Positions 47,830 to 62,029 of a stretch of DNA of 64,000 bases are shown here, piece after piece. A program made the translations under genes and the position numbers. Where the stretch lies: assembly GCF_003143975.1 (NCBI RefSeq), contig NZ_QFVR01000011.1, positions 1-64,000 on the forward strand, given 5' to 3'. Source of the stretch: Kurthia sibirica (GTDB taxonomy: Bacteria > Bacillota > Bacilli > Bacillales_A > Planococcaceae). The notes beneath the pieces were generated by a model. It was not told the origin of the DNA, did no database searches, and worked only from the letters and a program-made list of their open reading frames with translations. The first letter of the stretch is position 1; each line of letters starts with the position of its first letter.

Positions 47830-49074
47830 ATGGAAAAACTTGCATCATTAGATCTAGATAAAGCAGTATTTGACGCAATCGAACTAGAATTTACTCGTCA
47901 ACAAGAAAATATCGAGTTAATCGCTTCAGAAAACATCGTGTCAAAAGCGGTAATGAAAGCACAGGGTTCAGTTTTAACAAACAAATATGCTGAAGGATAT
48001 CCAGGGAAACGTTATTATGGTGGCTGTGAGCATGTTGATGTAATCGAAGATATCGCGCGCGATCGTGCAAAAGAAATTTTCGGCGCAGAACATGTCAATG
48101 TACAACCTCACTCAGGTGCACAAGCGAATATGGCAGTTTATTTCACTGTTCTTGAACAAGGGGATACTGTACTAGGTATGAACCTTTCTCACGGTGGACA
48201 CTTAACGCATGGTAGTCCAGTAAACTTCTCAGGCGTGCAATACAATTTTGTTGAATACGGTGTGACAGAAGATACAAATGTTATCGACTATGCTGATGTT
48301 CGCGAAAAAGCATTGGCGCACAAACCTAAACTAATCGTAGCGGGAGCATCGGCTTATCCTCGTGCAATCGACTTCGCTAAATTCCGCGAAATCGCTGACG
48401 AAGTAGGCGCATTATTTATGGTTGATATGGCTCATATCGCTGGTCTTGTAGCAGCGGGTCTTCACCAAAATCCAGTACAGTATGCGGATTTCGTAACGAC
48501 AACGACACATAAAACATTACGCGGCCCTCGTGGCGGTATGATTATGTGTAAAGAAGAATGGGCTAAGAAAATCGACAAATCAATTTTCCCAGGCATTCAA
48601 GGTGGTCCATTAATGCATGTAATCGCTGCTAAAGCAATAGCATTTGGCGAAGCTTTACAACCGGAGTTCAAAGAGTATGCAGCACAAGTAATCACCAATG
48701 CAAAAGTGTTAGGTGAATCACTCGAAGCAGAAGGTATCCGCACAGTTTCCGGCGGTACTGACAACCACTTACTACTAGTGGATGTTCGCTCGCTAAACTT
48801 AACGGGTAAAGTTGCTGAAGCTCTTCTTGATGAAGTGCAAATTACAGCAAATAAAAATGCGATTCCTTTCGATCCTGAAAAACCATTCGTAACATCGGGT
48901 GTAAGAATTGGTACACCAGCGATTACTTCTCGTGGCTTTAAAGAACAAGACATGAAAGAGATTGCTTCAATCATGGCATTAGTTCTTAAGAATCCAGAAG
49001 ACGAAGCAGCTAAAGTGGAAGCTCGTCAACGCGTTAAAGCATTGACTGCAGCGCATCCAATTTATGTTGATTAA
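47830..49074 (+). CDS. glyA: Serine hydroxymethyltransferase
   Basis: A 414-residue PLP enzyme that converts serine and tetrahydrofolate to glycine and 5,10-methylene-THF. It contains [26 protein letters not shown] and [10 protein letters not shown]. The PLP lysine lies in [14 protein letters not shown]. The length is normal. It ends the rpiB-ywlG-glyA operon and is followed by a strong terminator. Confidence 0.98.
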   Translation: MEKLASLDLDKAVFDAIELEFTRQQENIELIASENIVSKAVMKAQGSVLTNKYAEGYPGKRYYGGCEHVDVIEDIARDRAKEIFGAEHVNVQPHSGAQANMAVYFTVLEQGDTVLGMNLSHGGHLTHGSPVNFSGVQYNFVEYGVTEDTNVIDYADVREKALAHKPKLIVAGASAYPRAIDFAKFREIADEVGALFMVDMAHIAGLVAAGLHQNPVQYADFVTTTTHKTLRGPRGGMIMCKEEWAKKIDKSIFPGIQGGPLMHVIAAKAIAFGEALQPEFKEYAAQVITNAKVLGESLEAEGIRTVSGGTDNHLLLVDVRSLNLTGKVAEALLDEVQITANKNAIPFDPEKPFVTSGVRIGTPAITSRGFKEQDMKEIASIMALVLKNPEDEAAKVEARQRVKALTAAHPIYVD

Positions 49075-49087
49075 TGAATAAATAAAC

Positions 49088-49127
49088 AAAAAGTAGCGGC
49101 ACAAGCAATTGTGCTGCTACTTTTTTG
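49088..49127 (+). terminator. Intrinsic terminator of rpiB-ywlG-glyA
   Basis: A 17-bp stem with one mismatch (49088-49104 with 49109-49125), loop GCAA, flanked by A and T runs. Confidence 0.93.
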
Positions 49128-49476
49128 TTTGGATTCTCTACATAATATTGATGCAAGTTGAGTGTGCAGTTCATACGCTCTATAATCCGTAATAATACTA
49201 TGATGTATCATTGCACTTAGAATCAAGTCAGCTGTATAAAATATACGAATGACATAGGCTTTTTTAGGAGCATTCGTTTTTTATTGCCTGGGAAATAAAT
49301 TGTTTCAGTATTTTAAGGAAATAGAAAGCAAGGCAAGGCTTGTTAAAAAACGAGTGACCGTACACTATTTTAATGAATGGAGGATTATAGTGCGAAATAC
49401 TTTCCATTAAGTGGTAATACATCTATAATCGAATTGTATGGAAATATTATACATTTAAAAGAGGGGGAGAAGAATT
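49128..49476. other. Non-coding gap before the COX1-like gene
   Basis: About 350 bases, AT-rich, without an acceptable ORF. A small hairpin built on CAAG/CTTG occurs near 49330-49342. A possible promoter is TTTCCA (49401-49406), 17 bases, TATAAT (49424-49429), for the gene at 49477. Confidence 0.4.
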
Positions 49477-49869
49477 ATGAAAAATTTCTCAGCATTATGG
49501 GTTAAGATTTCAATGATTTATTTCCTGGTTGGTTTAACTTTTGGTGTTTATATGCATTTAACAATTCAGCTTCAATGGAAGGCTACACATGCGCATATTT
49601 TAGTAGTCGGATGGTTGACGACAGTGGTTATTGGGCTGATCTATGCGCGCTATGAAGAAGCTGCGACTCATTTACTCGCACGATTATCTTTTTGGTTTTA
49701 TCACATCGGTTTACCATTCTTATTGCTAGGTATGTATTCAATTTACTCCAAACCATTGCGTCCATATATGAGGATTTTTGTAGATGGTGGAGGTACTGTT
49801 TTTATTATTGGTATTCTTTTAGTAACGGTGAATCTATTCATGCATGCCAAGGATCATCAAGAAACGTAA
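49477..49869 (+). CDS. Small four-helix membrane protein resembling a heme-copper oxidase subunit I fragment
   Basis: A 130-residue integral membrane protein with four hydrophobic segments (about 8-28, 38-58, 70-90 and 100-122). WKATHAHILVVGWLTTVVIGLIY recalls the His-bearing helix of cytochrome oxidase subunit I, and further His residues lie in FYHIG and near the C-terminus. It is far too short to be an oxidase. Annotated relatives are often called cytochrome-c oxidase-like, but the role is unknown; heme binding is a guess. GAGGGGG precedes the ATG, and a terminator follows. Confidence 0.7.
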   Translation: MKNFSALWVKISMIYFLVGLTFGVYMHLTIQLQWKATHAHILVVGWLTTVVIGLIYARYEEAATHLLARLSFWFYHIGLPFLLLGMYSIYSKPLRPYMRIFVDGGGTVFIIGILLVTVNLFMHAKDHQET

Positions 49870-49887
49870 TGATATAAGTGCATGACC

Positions 49888-49922
49888 AACACTCTGCATA
49901 TTAAAGGGCGGAGTGTTTTTTA
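49888..49922 (+). terminator. Intrinsic terminator after the COX1-like gene
   Basis: AACACTCTGC/GCGGAGTGTT stem (49888-49897 with 49908-49917, one wobble) followed by T residues. Confidence 0.85.
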
Positions 49923-50213
49923 CTATGTAGAAGAAAAGTTAAGCGTAGCAACCTGTTCATCATGTCATTAAAAAAGTTTTAAAAATCGTCAATATTCATG
50001 TTTTCTAAAAGAAAAAATATTCTGTTTACGTATACTTTTTTCTTTTTAATACGACTTTCTTCTATTTAAATGAATATTTTGTGATGGTTTAAAAAAAGAA
50101 AGAATAGACGTGAAAAAAAGAAAGAAAAGAATTTGTATGAAAATATTGACATGGTGAATGTATTGATATCTGTTATAATAGTTTAGATAAACAAATGTAG
50201 GGAGAGATTCAAA
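49923..50213. promoter_or_regulatory. upp upstream region with extended -10 promoter
   Basis: The sequence is purine- and AT-rich and contains no ORF. A perfect extended -10, TGTTATAAT (50171-50179), has no good -35 at normal spacing. A TTGACA at 50146-50151 is 22 bases away, too far. An A-rich stretch near 50094-50130 could act as an UP element. I see no clear PyrR-type attenuator. Confidence 0.55.
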
Positions 50214-50843
50214 ATGGGCAAAGTATACGTATTCGACCATCCATTAATTCAGCACAAACTATCATTTATTCGTGATGTGAAAACAGGTACGAAGGAATTC
50301 CGTGAGTTAGTTGACGAAGTGGCAACGCTTATGGCATTCGAAATTACACGTGATTTACAAACAGAAGAAGTGGAAATTCAAACGCCAGTTCAGATGACAA
50401 AAACAAAAGTTTTATCAGGTAAAAAAATGGCGATCGTACCAATTTTACGTGCAGGCTTGGGTATGGTAGATGGTATGTTAAAACTAATTCCGGCTGCAAA
50501 AGTAGCTCATATTGGTTTATATCGCGACCCTGAAACTTTAAAACCAGTAGAGTATTATGCAAAATTCCCTGCTGATATCGAAGAGCGTGAATTTATTATT
50601 GTCGATCCGATGCTGGCTACAGGTGGTTCAGCTATCGAAGCAATTAATTCACTTAAAAAACGCGGCGCTAAAAACATTCGTTTCATGTGCTTAATCGCTG
50701 CTCCAGAAGGCGTTCAAGCAATTCAAGAAATGCACCCAGACATCGATATCTACATCGCTGCTCTAGACGAAAAATTAAATGACCACGGCTATATTGTTCC
50801 GGGCCTTGGCGATGCGGGTGACCGTTTATTCGGTACAAAATAA
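50214..50843 (+). CDS. upp: Uracil phosphoribosyltransferase
   Basis: A 209-residue salvage enzyme converting uracil and PRPP to UMP. The family opening [33 protein letters not shown], the PRPP loop [13 protein letters not shown] and the uracil-binding C-terminus [16 protein letters not shown] are all seen. GGGAGAG precedes the ATG. It is followed within 24 bases by mnaA, so the two are probably co-transcribed. Confidence 0.98.
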   Translation: MGKVYVFDHPLIQHKLSFIRDVKTGTKEFRELVDEVATLMAFEITRDLQTEEVEIQTPVQMTKTKVLSGKKMAIVPILRAGLGMVDGMLKLIPAAKVAHIGLYRDPETLKPVEYYAKFPADIEEREFIIVDPMLATGGSAIEAINSLKKRGAKNIRFMCLIAAPEGVQAIQEMHPDIDIYIAALDEKLNDHGYIVPGLGDAGDRLFGTK

Positions 50844-50867
50844 TTTAACAGGGCGGTGTGGATAGAG

Positions 50868-51980
50868 ATGAAAAAGTTGAAGGTAATGACAGTATTTGGT
50901 ACGAGACCAGAAGCGATAAAAATGGCTCCACTAGTAAAAGAATTACAACAAAGATCGGATCAAATAGAGACGATTGTGGCCGTTACCGCACAGCACCGTC
51001 AAATGTTGGATCAGGTGTTAGAAACTTTTAAAATCGTTCCAGATTATGATTTGAATATCATGAAGAATCGTCAAACATTAATCGATGTGACTACGCGTGG
51101 TTTGGAAGGTTTGGATCGTATTATGAAGGAAGCACAACCGGATATCGTTCTTGTACATGGCGATACATCAACCACTTTTGTAGCGAGCCTCGCAGCGTTT
51201 TACAATCAAATTGCAGTAGGTCATGTGGAGGCAGGTTTACGAACTGGCGATAAATATTCTCCCTATCCAGAGGAAATGAATCGCATGTTGACAGGTGTCA
51301 TCGCAGATATTCATTTCGCACCGACCGAACAATCTAAGCAGAATCTTTTGAAAGAAAATAAAGACGTAAATAGTATATATGTGACGGGGAATACAGCGAT
51401 TGATGCATTGAAGACAACCGTTGCAGACCACTATTCACATGATGTTATCGATAAAATTGGCGATGACCGTATGATTTTATTAACTGCACACCGCAGAGAA
51501 AATTTAGGCGATCCTATGCGTAATATGTTCAATGCAATCGAACGTATTTTAGCGGAATATAAAGATGTGCAAGTCGTGTATCCGATGCATCTAAATCCAG
51601 CAGTACGTGAAATCGCACATGCTATTTTAGGTGCTGACCCTCGTGTGCATTTAATAGAACCACTCGAAGTGTTCGATTTCCATAACTTCGCTTCACGTGC
51701 CTATATGATTTTAACCGATTCAGGTGGCGTGCAAGAAGAAGCACCTTCACTTGGGAAGCCAGTACTCGTTTTGCGAGATACAACGGAACGACCAGAGGGC
51801 ATCGAGGCAGGAACATTAAAACTTGCTGGTACAGATGAAGAGAGCATTTATACTTTAACAAAGCAATTATTGGATGATGCGACTCTTTATACGAATATGT
51901 CGCAAGCTTCCAATCCTTATGGAGATGGGCACGCATCTGAAAGAATTGTCGATGCATTACTCGATTTTCTTAAAAAGTAA
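50868..51980 (+). CDS. mnaA: UDP-N-acetylglucosamine 2-epimerase (non-hydrolysing)
   Basis: A 370-residue enzyme interconverting UDP-GlcNAc and UDP-ManNAc for teichoic acid linkage-unit or surface polysaccharide synthesis. It has VMTVFGTRPEAIKMAPLV, VHGDTSTTF, GHVEAGLRTGDKYSPYPEEMNR, LLTAHRREN and LTDSGGVQEEAPSLGKPVLVLRDTTERPEG. ATG 50868 is preceded by GGGCGGTG at 9 bases; the GTG at 50856 lies inside that site. The location between upp and atpI is seen in several Bacillales. Confidence 0.95.
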   Translation: MKKLKVMTVFGTRPEAIKMAPLVKELQQRSDQIETIVAVTAQHRQMLDQVLETFKIVPDYDLNIMKNRQTLIDVTTRGLEGLDRIMKEAQPDIVLVHGDTSTTFVASLAAFYNQIAVGHVEAGLRTGDKYSPYPEEMNRMLTGVIADIHFAPTEQSKQNLLKENKDVNSIYVTGNTAIDALKTTVADHYSHDVIDKIGDDRMILLTAHRRENLGDPMRNMFNAIERILAEYKDVQVVYPMHLNPAVREIAHAILGADPRVHLIEPLEVFDFHNFASRAYMILTDSGGVQEEAPSLGKPVLVLRDTTERPEGIEAGTLKLAGTDEESIYTLTKQLLDDATLYTNMSQASNPYGDGHASERIVDALLDFLKK

Positions 51981-52498
51981 AAACCAACTCTGCTAAATAG
52001 CTATTTACGAATAATTGTTATGAAAGAGTCTGTTTATTTAAAGATTATCGATATAATTTCAGAAGTTTATCGGCATTTCTCTCAAATTTGTCGACTATTT
52101 GACAAAAGTGAACGCTATGTGAAGTTTTTCCGTATAACCAATTGACATGAAATATTCACTATTGTATGCTAACAAAGGGTAAGAATGATAGGGGTTTAAT
52201 GTCCGAATATCAAGCCATACCTATTTTTTTATGGATTTTGGTCTAAAACAGGACGTTCCCATGGCTTTTAACTCTTTTGACAGTGTTTATGTTAAAAGGT
52301 TCACACATGAAGCAGTGGTTCTTCATATTTACAAGCTATTATCGCATTTAGGATTCTGAAAAAGTTAAGCAATTTTTAACTTAGTTAAAGTGTCCATTTT
52401 ATATATTGTTATAGGAATAACGATATATGAAAAGTCCAAACCGATGGTCAGCTTTTTTATCCATCATTCGAAATAAAGATTCAGGAGATTAAAGACCA
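51981..52498. promoter_or_regulatory. ATP synthase operon promoter and long structured leader
   Basis: A strong promoter, TTGACA (52142-52147), 17 bases, TATGCT (52165-52170), leaves a leader of about 320 bases before atpI. The leader contains hairpins: AAGTTAA/TTAACTT (near 52364-52384), a 12-bp stem with one wobble and loop AGGA (52401-52412 with 52417-52428), and GATGG/CCATC flanking a T run (near 52444-52465) that could act as a weak terminator. No ORF with a credible start is seen. Confidence 0.6.
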
Positions 52499-52870
52499 AT
52501 GGTAGAAATGCATCGAATTTTTAAAAGACAAATCGCGTTGATTCTGTTCTTGCTATTAGTTTGTGCAATCGGTTGGAGCTTTTCGCCATATCAAGTGGTG
52601 TTTGCCGGTCTCGCATTAGGTGCTCTTTGCGGTCTATTTAATTTTTGGAACCTGATCCGAAGAATGGAAAGCTTTGATCGTAAGACACGAGAGGGCCAAA
52701 AGGTTAAATCTTTAGGCACCCTGATACGCTACGCTTCAGCCATCCTTGCGGCAGCAATTGCTATCACTTGGACGGAATACTTTAATGTAGCTAGTACTGT
52801 CATTGGATTAATGATTCCGTACATTCTACTTTTTGTAGATAGGATCATAGTTCATTCGAAAACTAAATAA
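52499..52870 (+). CDS. atpI: ATP synthase protein I
   Basis: A 123-residue membrane protein with four hydrophobic segments in two hairpins. It belongs to the AtpI family that assists assembly of the c-ring and of the Fo sector. It opens with a basic segment (HRIFKRQ) and has AGLALGALCGLFNFW and LGTLIRYASAILAAAIA. AGGAG lies 11 bases before the ATG; a second ATG at 52508 is possible. First gene of the complete ATP synthase operon. Confidence 0.88.
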   Translation: MVEMHRIFKRQIALILFLLLVCAIGWSFSPYQVVFAGLALGALCGLFNFWNLIRRMESFDRKTREGQKVKSLGTLIRYASAILAAAIAITWTEYFNVASTVIGLMIPYILLFVDRIIVHSKTK

Positions 52871-52901
52871 GCAAAGTGCATTTGAAAGAGAGGTGAACTA
52901 A

Positions 52902-53618
<717 letters not shown>

Positions 53619-53672
53619 GTATAAACATTGCTTAACTTCGGTTAAGTAGCAACAACCACAAAAAAAATATAG

Positions 53673-53915
<243 letters not shown>

Positions 53916-53936
53916 TAGTGTCTTAATTGTTTTAAC

Positions 53937-53989
53937 GGCGGAGACTTATTGAATGAGAAACTTCGCCTTCCTTTATGTTAGGCGACTAA
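53937..53989 (+). other. Intercistronic hairpins between atpE and atpF
   Basis: GGCGGAG/CTTCGCC (53937-53943 with 53961-53967, one wobble) and GTTAG/CTAAC (about 53977-53989) lie in the 163-base gap. There is no long T run, so they look more like an mRNA stability or processing signal that sets subunit c dosage than a terminator. Confidence 0.45.
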
Positions 53990-54078
53990 CGTAAATTCCT
54001 TTAGACTACAAATCTTAACTAAGATTCAATTATACAAATCAATATTGACTCTAAGCTCTTGAAGGGAGTGAAACAATC

Positions 54079-54603
54079 GTGTTTTTTGAATATTTAACAC
54101 TAGGTTCAGCCGGCGCAAAAGGTTTGAACTATGGTGATATTATCGCAACTTTAGTAGTATTCATCGTACTTATGCTTCTTCTTAAGAAGTTCGCATGGGG
54201 TCCGTTAATGGGTATTATGCAAGAACGTGAAGAACTAGTAGCAAGCGAAATCGACACAGCTGAAAAGAATCGTGTTGAAGCAGGTAAACTATTAGAAGAA
54301 CAACGTAGCCTTCTTAAAGAAGCTCGTACTGAAGCACAAGCGATTGTTGAGAACGCTAAGAAACAAGCAGATCTTCAAAAAGAAGATATCGTTTCATCAG
54401 CGAAAGCTGAAGCTGTTCGTTTACAAGAATCTGCTAAACGCGACATCGAGACTGAAAAAGAAAAAGCTATCGCAGCTGTGCGTGAAGAAGTGGTTTCACT
54501 TTCTGTATTGGCAGCAACAAAAGTTCTTAACAAAGAAGTATCAGCAGAAGATAATCGTGCTCTTATTGAAGAAACGATTGCGAAGGCAGGGGAAACTCGA
54601 TGA
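54079..54603 (+). CDS. atpF: ATP synthase Fo subunit b
   Basis: A 174-residue peripheral-stalk subunit. One N-terminal membrane helix (about 22-40, [18 protein letters not shown]) is followed by a long charged coiled coil of [17 protein letters not shown] type. It uses a GTG start with GAAGGGAG upstream. The stop overlaps atpH by 4 bases. Confidence 0.96.
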   Translation: MFFEYLTLGSAGAKGLNYGDIIATLVVFIVLMLLLKKFAWGPLMGIMQEREELVASEIDTAEKNRVEAGKLLEEQRSLLKEARTEAQAIVENAKKQADLQKEDIVSSAKAEAVRLQESAKRDIETEKEKAIAAVREEVVSLSVLAATKVLNKEVSAEDNRALIEETIAKAGETR

Positions 54604-55136
54604 GTCAATCCATTGCAGCAAACCGCTATGCTAAAGCTTTATACGACTTGGCAAAGGATAAAAACGTCGTTGCAGAAACAGTAGCAGACCTACGTGAAGC
54701 AAAGATTGTTTTTACACAATCTAAAGATTTATTCAATCTTTTAGAAAATCCTAAGTTCTCACAAAGCAAAAAAGAGGAGCTTATTGCGACTATTTTTGCC
54801 TCAGAACAGCCAATCATTATTAATGCGTTCAAAGTTCTTTTGAATAAAAAACGCATTCATGAAGTTGTAAGTGTAATTGATTCATTTATCCGTATTGCGA
54901 ATGATGAATTAGGCGTTGAAGATGCAATTGTATACTCAACGGAAGCACTTACTGACGAAGAAATCCAAAGAATTTCTACTACTTTTGCTTCAAAAGTAAA
55001 CAAGAATTCTTTAAATATTACGAACGAAATTGATGCATCATTAATTGGTGGCATTAAAGTTATTATCGGAAACCTAATTTTTGATAACACAATCGTTAGC
55101 AAAGTGAACGATTTACGTCGTCAATTATTAGCTTAA
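54600..55136 (+). CDS. atpH: ATP synthase F1 subunit delta
   Basis: A 178-residue stalk subunit that joins subunit b to the F1 head. The N-terminal helical bundle begins [18 protein letters not shown], and the C-terminal domain holds [35 protein letters not shown], the family signature. The ATG overlaps the atpF stop. Confidence 0.96.
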   Translation: MSQSIAANRYAKALYDLAKDKNVVAETVADLREAKIVFTQSKDLFNLLENPKFSQSKKEELIATIFASEQPIIINAFKVLLNKKRIHEVVSVIDSFIRIANDELGVEDAIVYSTEALTDEEIQRISTTFASKVNKNSLNITNEIDASLIGGIKVIIGNLIFDNTIVSKVNDLRRQLLA

Positions 55137-56690
<1,554 letters not shown>

Positions 56691-56726
56691 TTTTTAGTAT
56701 TCGATTGAACATAAAATAAACGGTAA

Positions 56727-57599
<873 letters not shown>

Positions 57600-57636
57600 G
57601 GATGCTTGCTTCATTACGTCTGTAAAGTTTTGATAG

Positions 57637-59076
<1,440 letters not shown>

Positions 59077-59082
59077 TAATAG

Positions 59083-59502
<420 letters not shown>

Positions 59503-59512
59503 TTACAAAATT

Positions 59513-59545
59513 AAGCGAGTAGCTATTAGCTACTCGCTTTTTTTA
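59513..59545 (+). terminator. Intrinsic terminator of the atp operon
   Basis: A perfect 12-bp stem (59513-59524 with 59528-59539), loop ATT, followed by T residues. Confidence 0.93.
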
Positions 59546-59613
59546 ATAGCATTTTTTGCTATTTATTGAGATAATAAGATTATATGCATTTTTTAAATAA
59601 GGAGGGTATGACA

Positions 59614-59856
59614 ATGGATTCTATTTCGACGATGGTGGGTACAAATGCAGTGTTAAGTTTAGTTTCTCATATCTTTTTTGTCGGTGTATCTTTTTATGCA
59701 TTACAAAGTTTACGCTATGAACAAATCTTTAAAAAGGGTAAAACATTTCATATTCAAATTATACTGATTTTTGTTAGTATTGCGTTAGGCACAGCAGTAT
59801 CAAACTTCTTTTTACAATTTATTAACTGGTCGCAACAATTGCAATATTTATTTTAG
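59614..59856 (+). CDS. ywzB: DUF1146 family small membrane protein (YwzB)
   Basis: An 80-residue protein with two hydrophobic segments (about 9-27 and 46-66), the SHIFFVGVSFYALQSLRYEQIFKKG motif and an FxLQFINWSQQ tail, matching the YwzB/DUF1146 family. AAGGAGGG lies 7 bases before the ATG at 59614; the ATG at 59608 is too close. The function is unknown. Its position between atpC and murAA is conserved in Bacillales. Confidence 0.88.
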   Translation: MDSISTMVGTNAVLSLVSHIFFVGVSFYALQSLRYEQIFKKGKTFHIQIILIFVSIALGTAVSNFFLQFINWSQQLQYLF

Positions 59857-60349
59857 AGCTACTTTATTCTATATGAAAAGATAATAATATAGTAATTTGG
59901 TAAATAATATATGACCTAAATAAGACATATGAAAACGTATGAATGTATATTTACCATAAAATGAATTGTAATATTGCTTAATTTAGGTCATAATAAGGTT
60001 GTTATTTTTCCATATCGAATAAGATATTTCCTGGGCAATAATTTAAATTTTCTATAATTGCAAGAAGTTTTATGTCATTACTTCATGGGTATTATTTTTA
60101 CTGTATACGTATTGCGTTAAATTGGGGAATTGAGGCTGTGCTCAGGTGTCCTTTCAGCGGCTATAGTAACAATAATAAGATTTGGAAAATAGTTTATTCG
60201 GTGCTTGTAAAAGTAATGAAAAAAGGTTAATATTGAACTTGTTTTGTTACTAAAAAATGACATCATACAATATAGAAATCTTATGGATTACTAAAAATAG
60301 ATAAAAATGCTGAAATGATAACAATATGAGTTTGGAGGGACATATTAAA
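59857..60349. other. 493-bp AT-rich gap with interleaved inverted repeats and the murAA promoter
   Basis: Arm A GGTAAATA (59899-59906) pairs with TATTTACC (59948-59955). Arm B, 59910-59924 (TATGACCTAAATAAG), pairs with 59977-59992 with one bulged base. The order A-B-A'-B' means the two helices interleave, forming a pseudoknot or two alternative folds. A promoter TTGTTA (60244-60249), 16 bases, TACAAT (60266-60271) is suitable for murAA. No ORF is convincing. Confidence 0.55.
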
Positions 60350-61648
60350 ATGGATAAAATCATAGTCAAAGGCGGCAACGTTTTAAAAGGTAATGTTCGC
60401 GTTGAAGGTGCGAAAAATGCGGTATTACCAGTTTTAGCAGCCACTTTATTAGCGTCAGAAGGTAAGAATATTATAAAAAATGTTCCGAACCTGGCAGATG
60501 TATATACGATCGACGAAGTACTAAAAAGCTTGAATGTAGAGTTAACTTTCTCTCCCGAAGATAATATGGTTGAGATCGATGCAACAAAACAATTGTCTTC
60601 AGAGGCACAGTTTGAGTATGTACGTAAAATGCGTGCATCAATTTTAGTTATGGGTCCACTATTAGCACGCAATGGTTATGCTCGCGTAGCAATGCCAGGT
60701 GGTTGTGCAATTGGATCTCGTCCAATCGATCAACATCTTAAAGGTTTTGAATTAATGGGTGCTGAAATTTCAAATGGCCATGGCTATGTTGAAGCAAGAA
60801 CAGAAGGACGTCTAAAAGGCGCAAAAATTTATTTGGACTTCCCAAGTGTAGGTGCAACTGAAAATATTTTAACAGCAGCAGCACTGGCAGAAGGTACAAC
60901 TGTCATTGAAAACGCAGCAAAAGAACCAGAAATTGTTGATCTTGCAAACTTTATCAACGAAATGGGCGGACGTGTAGTTGGCGCTGGTACGGATAAAATT
61001 CGTATAGAAGGCGTTGAAAAATTACATGGCACAACACATTATATTATTGCCGATCGTATTGAGGCTGGTACATTTATGGTAGCAGCAGCAATTACAGGTG
61101 GAGATGTGCTTGTAGAAAATGCTGAAGCTGAACATATGACAGCATTGATTGCTAAAATGATCGAAATGGGTGTTGAAATTACAGAAGAGGGCGAAGGTTT
61201 ACGCGTTCGTGCTACGCATCCATTAAAAGCAGTGGACATTAAAACAATCCCACACCCAGGCTTCCCAACGGATATGCAATCTCAAATGATGGCATTAATG
61301 TTAGTTGCTAAAGGTACTGGTGTCATCACTGAGACTGTATTCGAAAATCGCTTTATGCATGTTGAAGAATTCCGTCGCATGAATGCTAATGCTAAAATTG
61401 ATGGTCGCTCTGTCATTATTGATGGTCCATCAGAAATTCAAGGTGCAGAAGTAGCAGCAACTGATTTACGTGCAGCAGCAGCATTAATCCTTGCTGGCTT
61501 AGTAGCTGATGGCATCACGCGCGTTTCTGAACTGAAACATTTAGATCGTGGTTATGTAAACTTCCACAAAAAACTTGCTTCATTAGGCGCAGATATCGAA
61601 CGTGTTTCTACTGAGGACGTAGTTGTCGAAGAATTTCAAGTAAACTAA
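60350..61648 (+). CDS. murAA: UDP-N-acetylglucosamine 1-carboxyvinyltransferase 1 (MurAA)
   Basis: A 432-residue enzyme, the main MurA of low-GC Gram-positives, attaching enolpyruvate to UDP-GlcNAc. It opens [10 protein letters not shown] with the [15 protein letters not shown] substrate loop. Catalytic Cys-119 lies in [22 protein letters not shown] 60350 has TGGAGGG at 10 bases; the frame from 60326 reads through that site. It follows ywzB as in B. subtilis, where spoIID comes next; here mbl does. Confidence 0.97.
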   Translation: MDKIIVKGGNVLKGNVRVEGAKNAVLPVLAATLLASEGKNIIKNVPNLADVYTIDEVLKSLNVELTFSPEDNMVEIDATKQLSSEAQFEYVRKMRASILVMGPLLARNGYARVAMPGGCAIGSRPIDQHLKGFELMGAEISNGHGYVEARTEGRLKGAKIYLDFPSVGATENILTAAALAEGTTVIENAAKEPEIVDLANFINEMGGRVVGAGTDKIRIEGVEKLHGTTHYIIADRIEAGTFMVAAAITGGDVLVENAEAEHMTALIAKMIEMGVEITEEGEGLRVRATHPLKAVDIKTIPHPGFPTDMQSQMMALMLVAKGTGVITETVFENRFMHVEEFRRMNANAKIDGRSVIIDGPSEIQGAEVAATDLRAAAALILAGLVADGITRVSELKHLDRGYVNFHKKLASLGADIERVSTEDVVVEEFQVN

Positions 61649-61686
61649 TTAAAAAACGCTTATGAACTTATCTCATTCGCTTATAC

Positions 61687-61730
61687 AAAAGGCAGTAAAG
61701 GTTGATTTTCAACCTTTACTGCCTTTTTTT
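61687..61730 (+). terminator. Intrinsic terminator of murAA
   Basis: A perfect 19-bp stem (61687-61705 with 61709-61727), loop TTT, followed by T residues. Confidence 0.93.
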
Positions 61731-62029
61731 ATATCAATAATTGATAGGCTATGCCGATTATAGTAAAGACATAGGAAAAGAAACAATACCTGATGGAAAT
61801 GCTTTGTTCCTCCGGATAACAGAATAAATAGCCGGAATTCATTCATAAATAGCATTTAAATCAGTTTGTAATAGTGAATCGACCTTATTTCAATCAATTG
61901 ATTAAAAGCGCTCACAGCGGCAAATAACTGCTTTTAAGCGACTATCTTTAAAATATAGCGTGCATCAAAAAATGTAAACGGAAAAAATTCTGTTTTCGAG
62001 TAAATCTATTAGGTAGGAAGGGGAAAAAT
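61731..62029. promoter_or_regulatory. mbl upstream region with a possible sigma-D promoter
   Basis: About 300 bases where B. subtilis carries spoIID, spoIIQ and spoIIID. No remnant ORF is visible. TCAA (61734-61737), 15 bases, GCCGATTA (61753-61760) is close to the sigma-D motif TAAA-N15-GCCGATAT. flhO-flhP downstream belong to the sigma-D regulon in B. subtilis. The leader to mbl would be about 260 bases. A small hairpin lies near 61905-61925. Confidence 0.4.

Noticed and set aside
50146-50179. TTGACA/TATAAT pair as a standard promoter for upp
   Set aside because: The spacing is 22 bases, too long; the extended -10 alone is the better reading.
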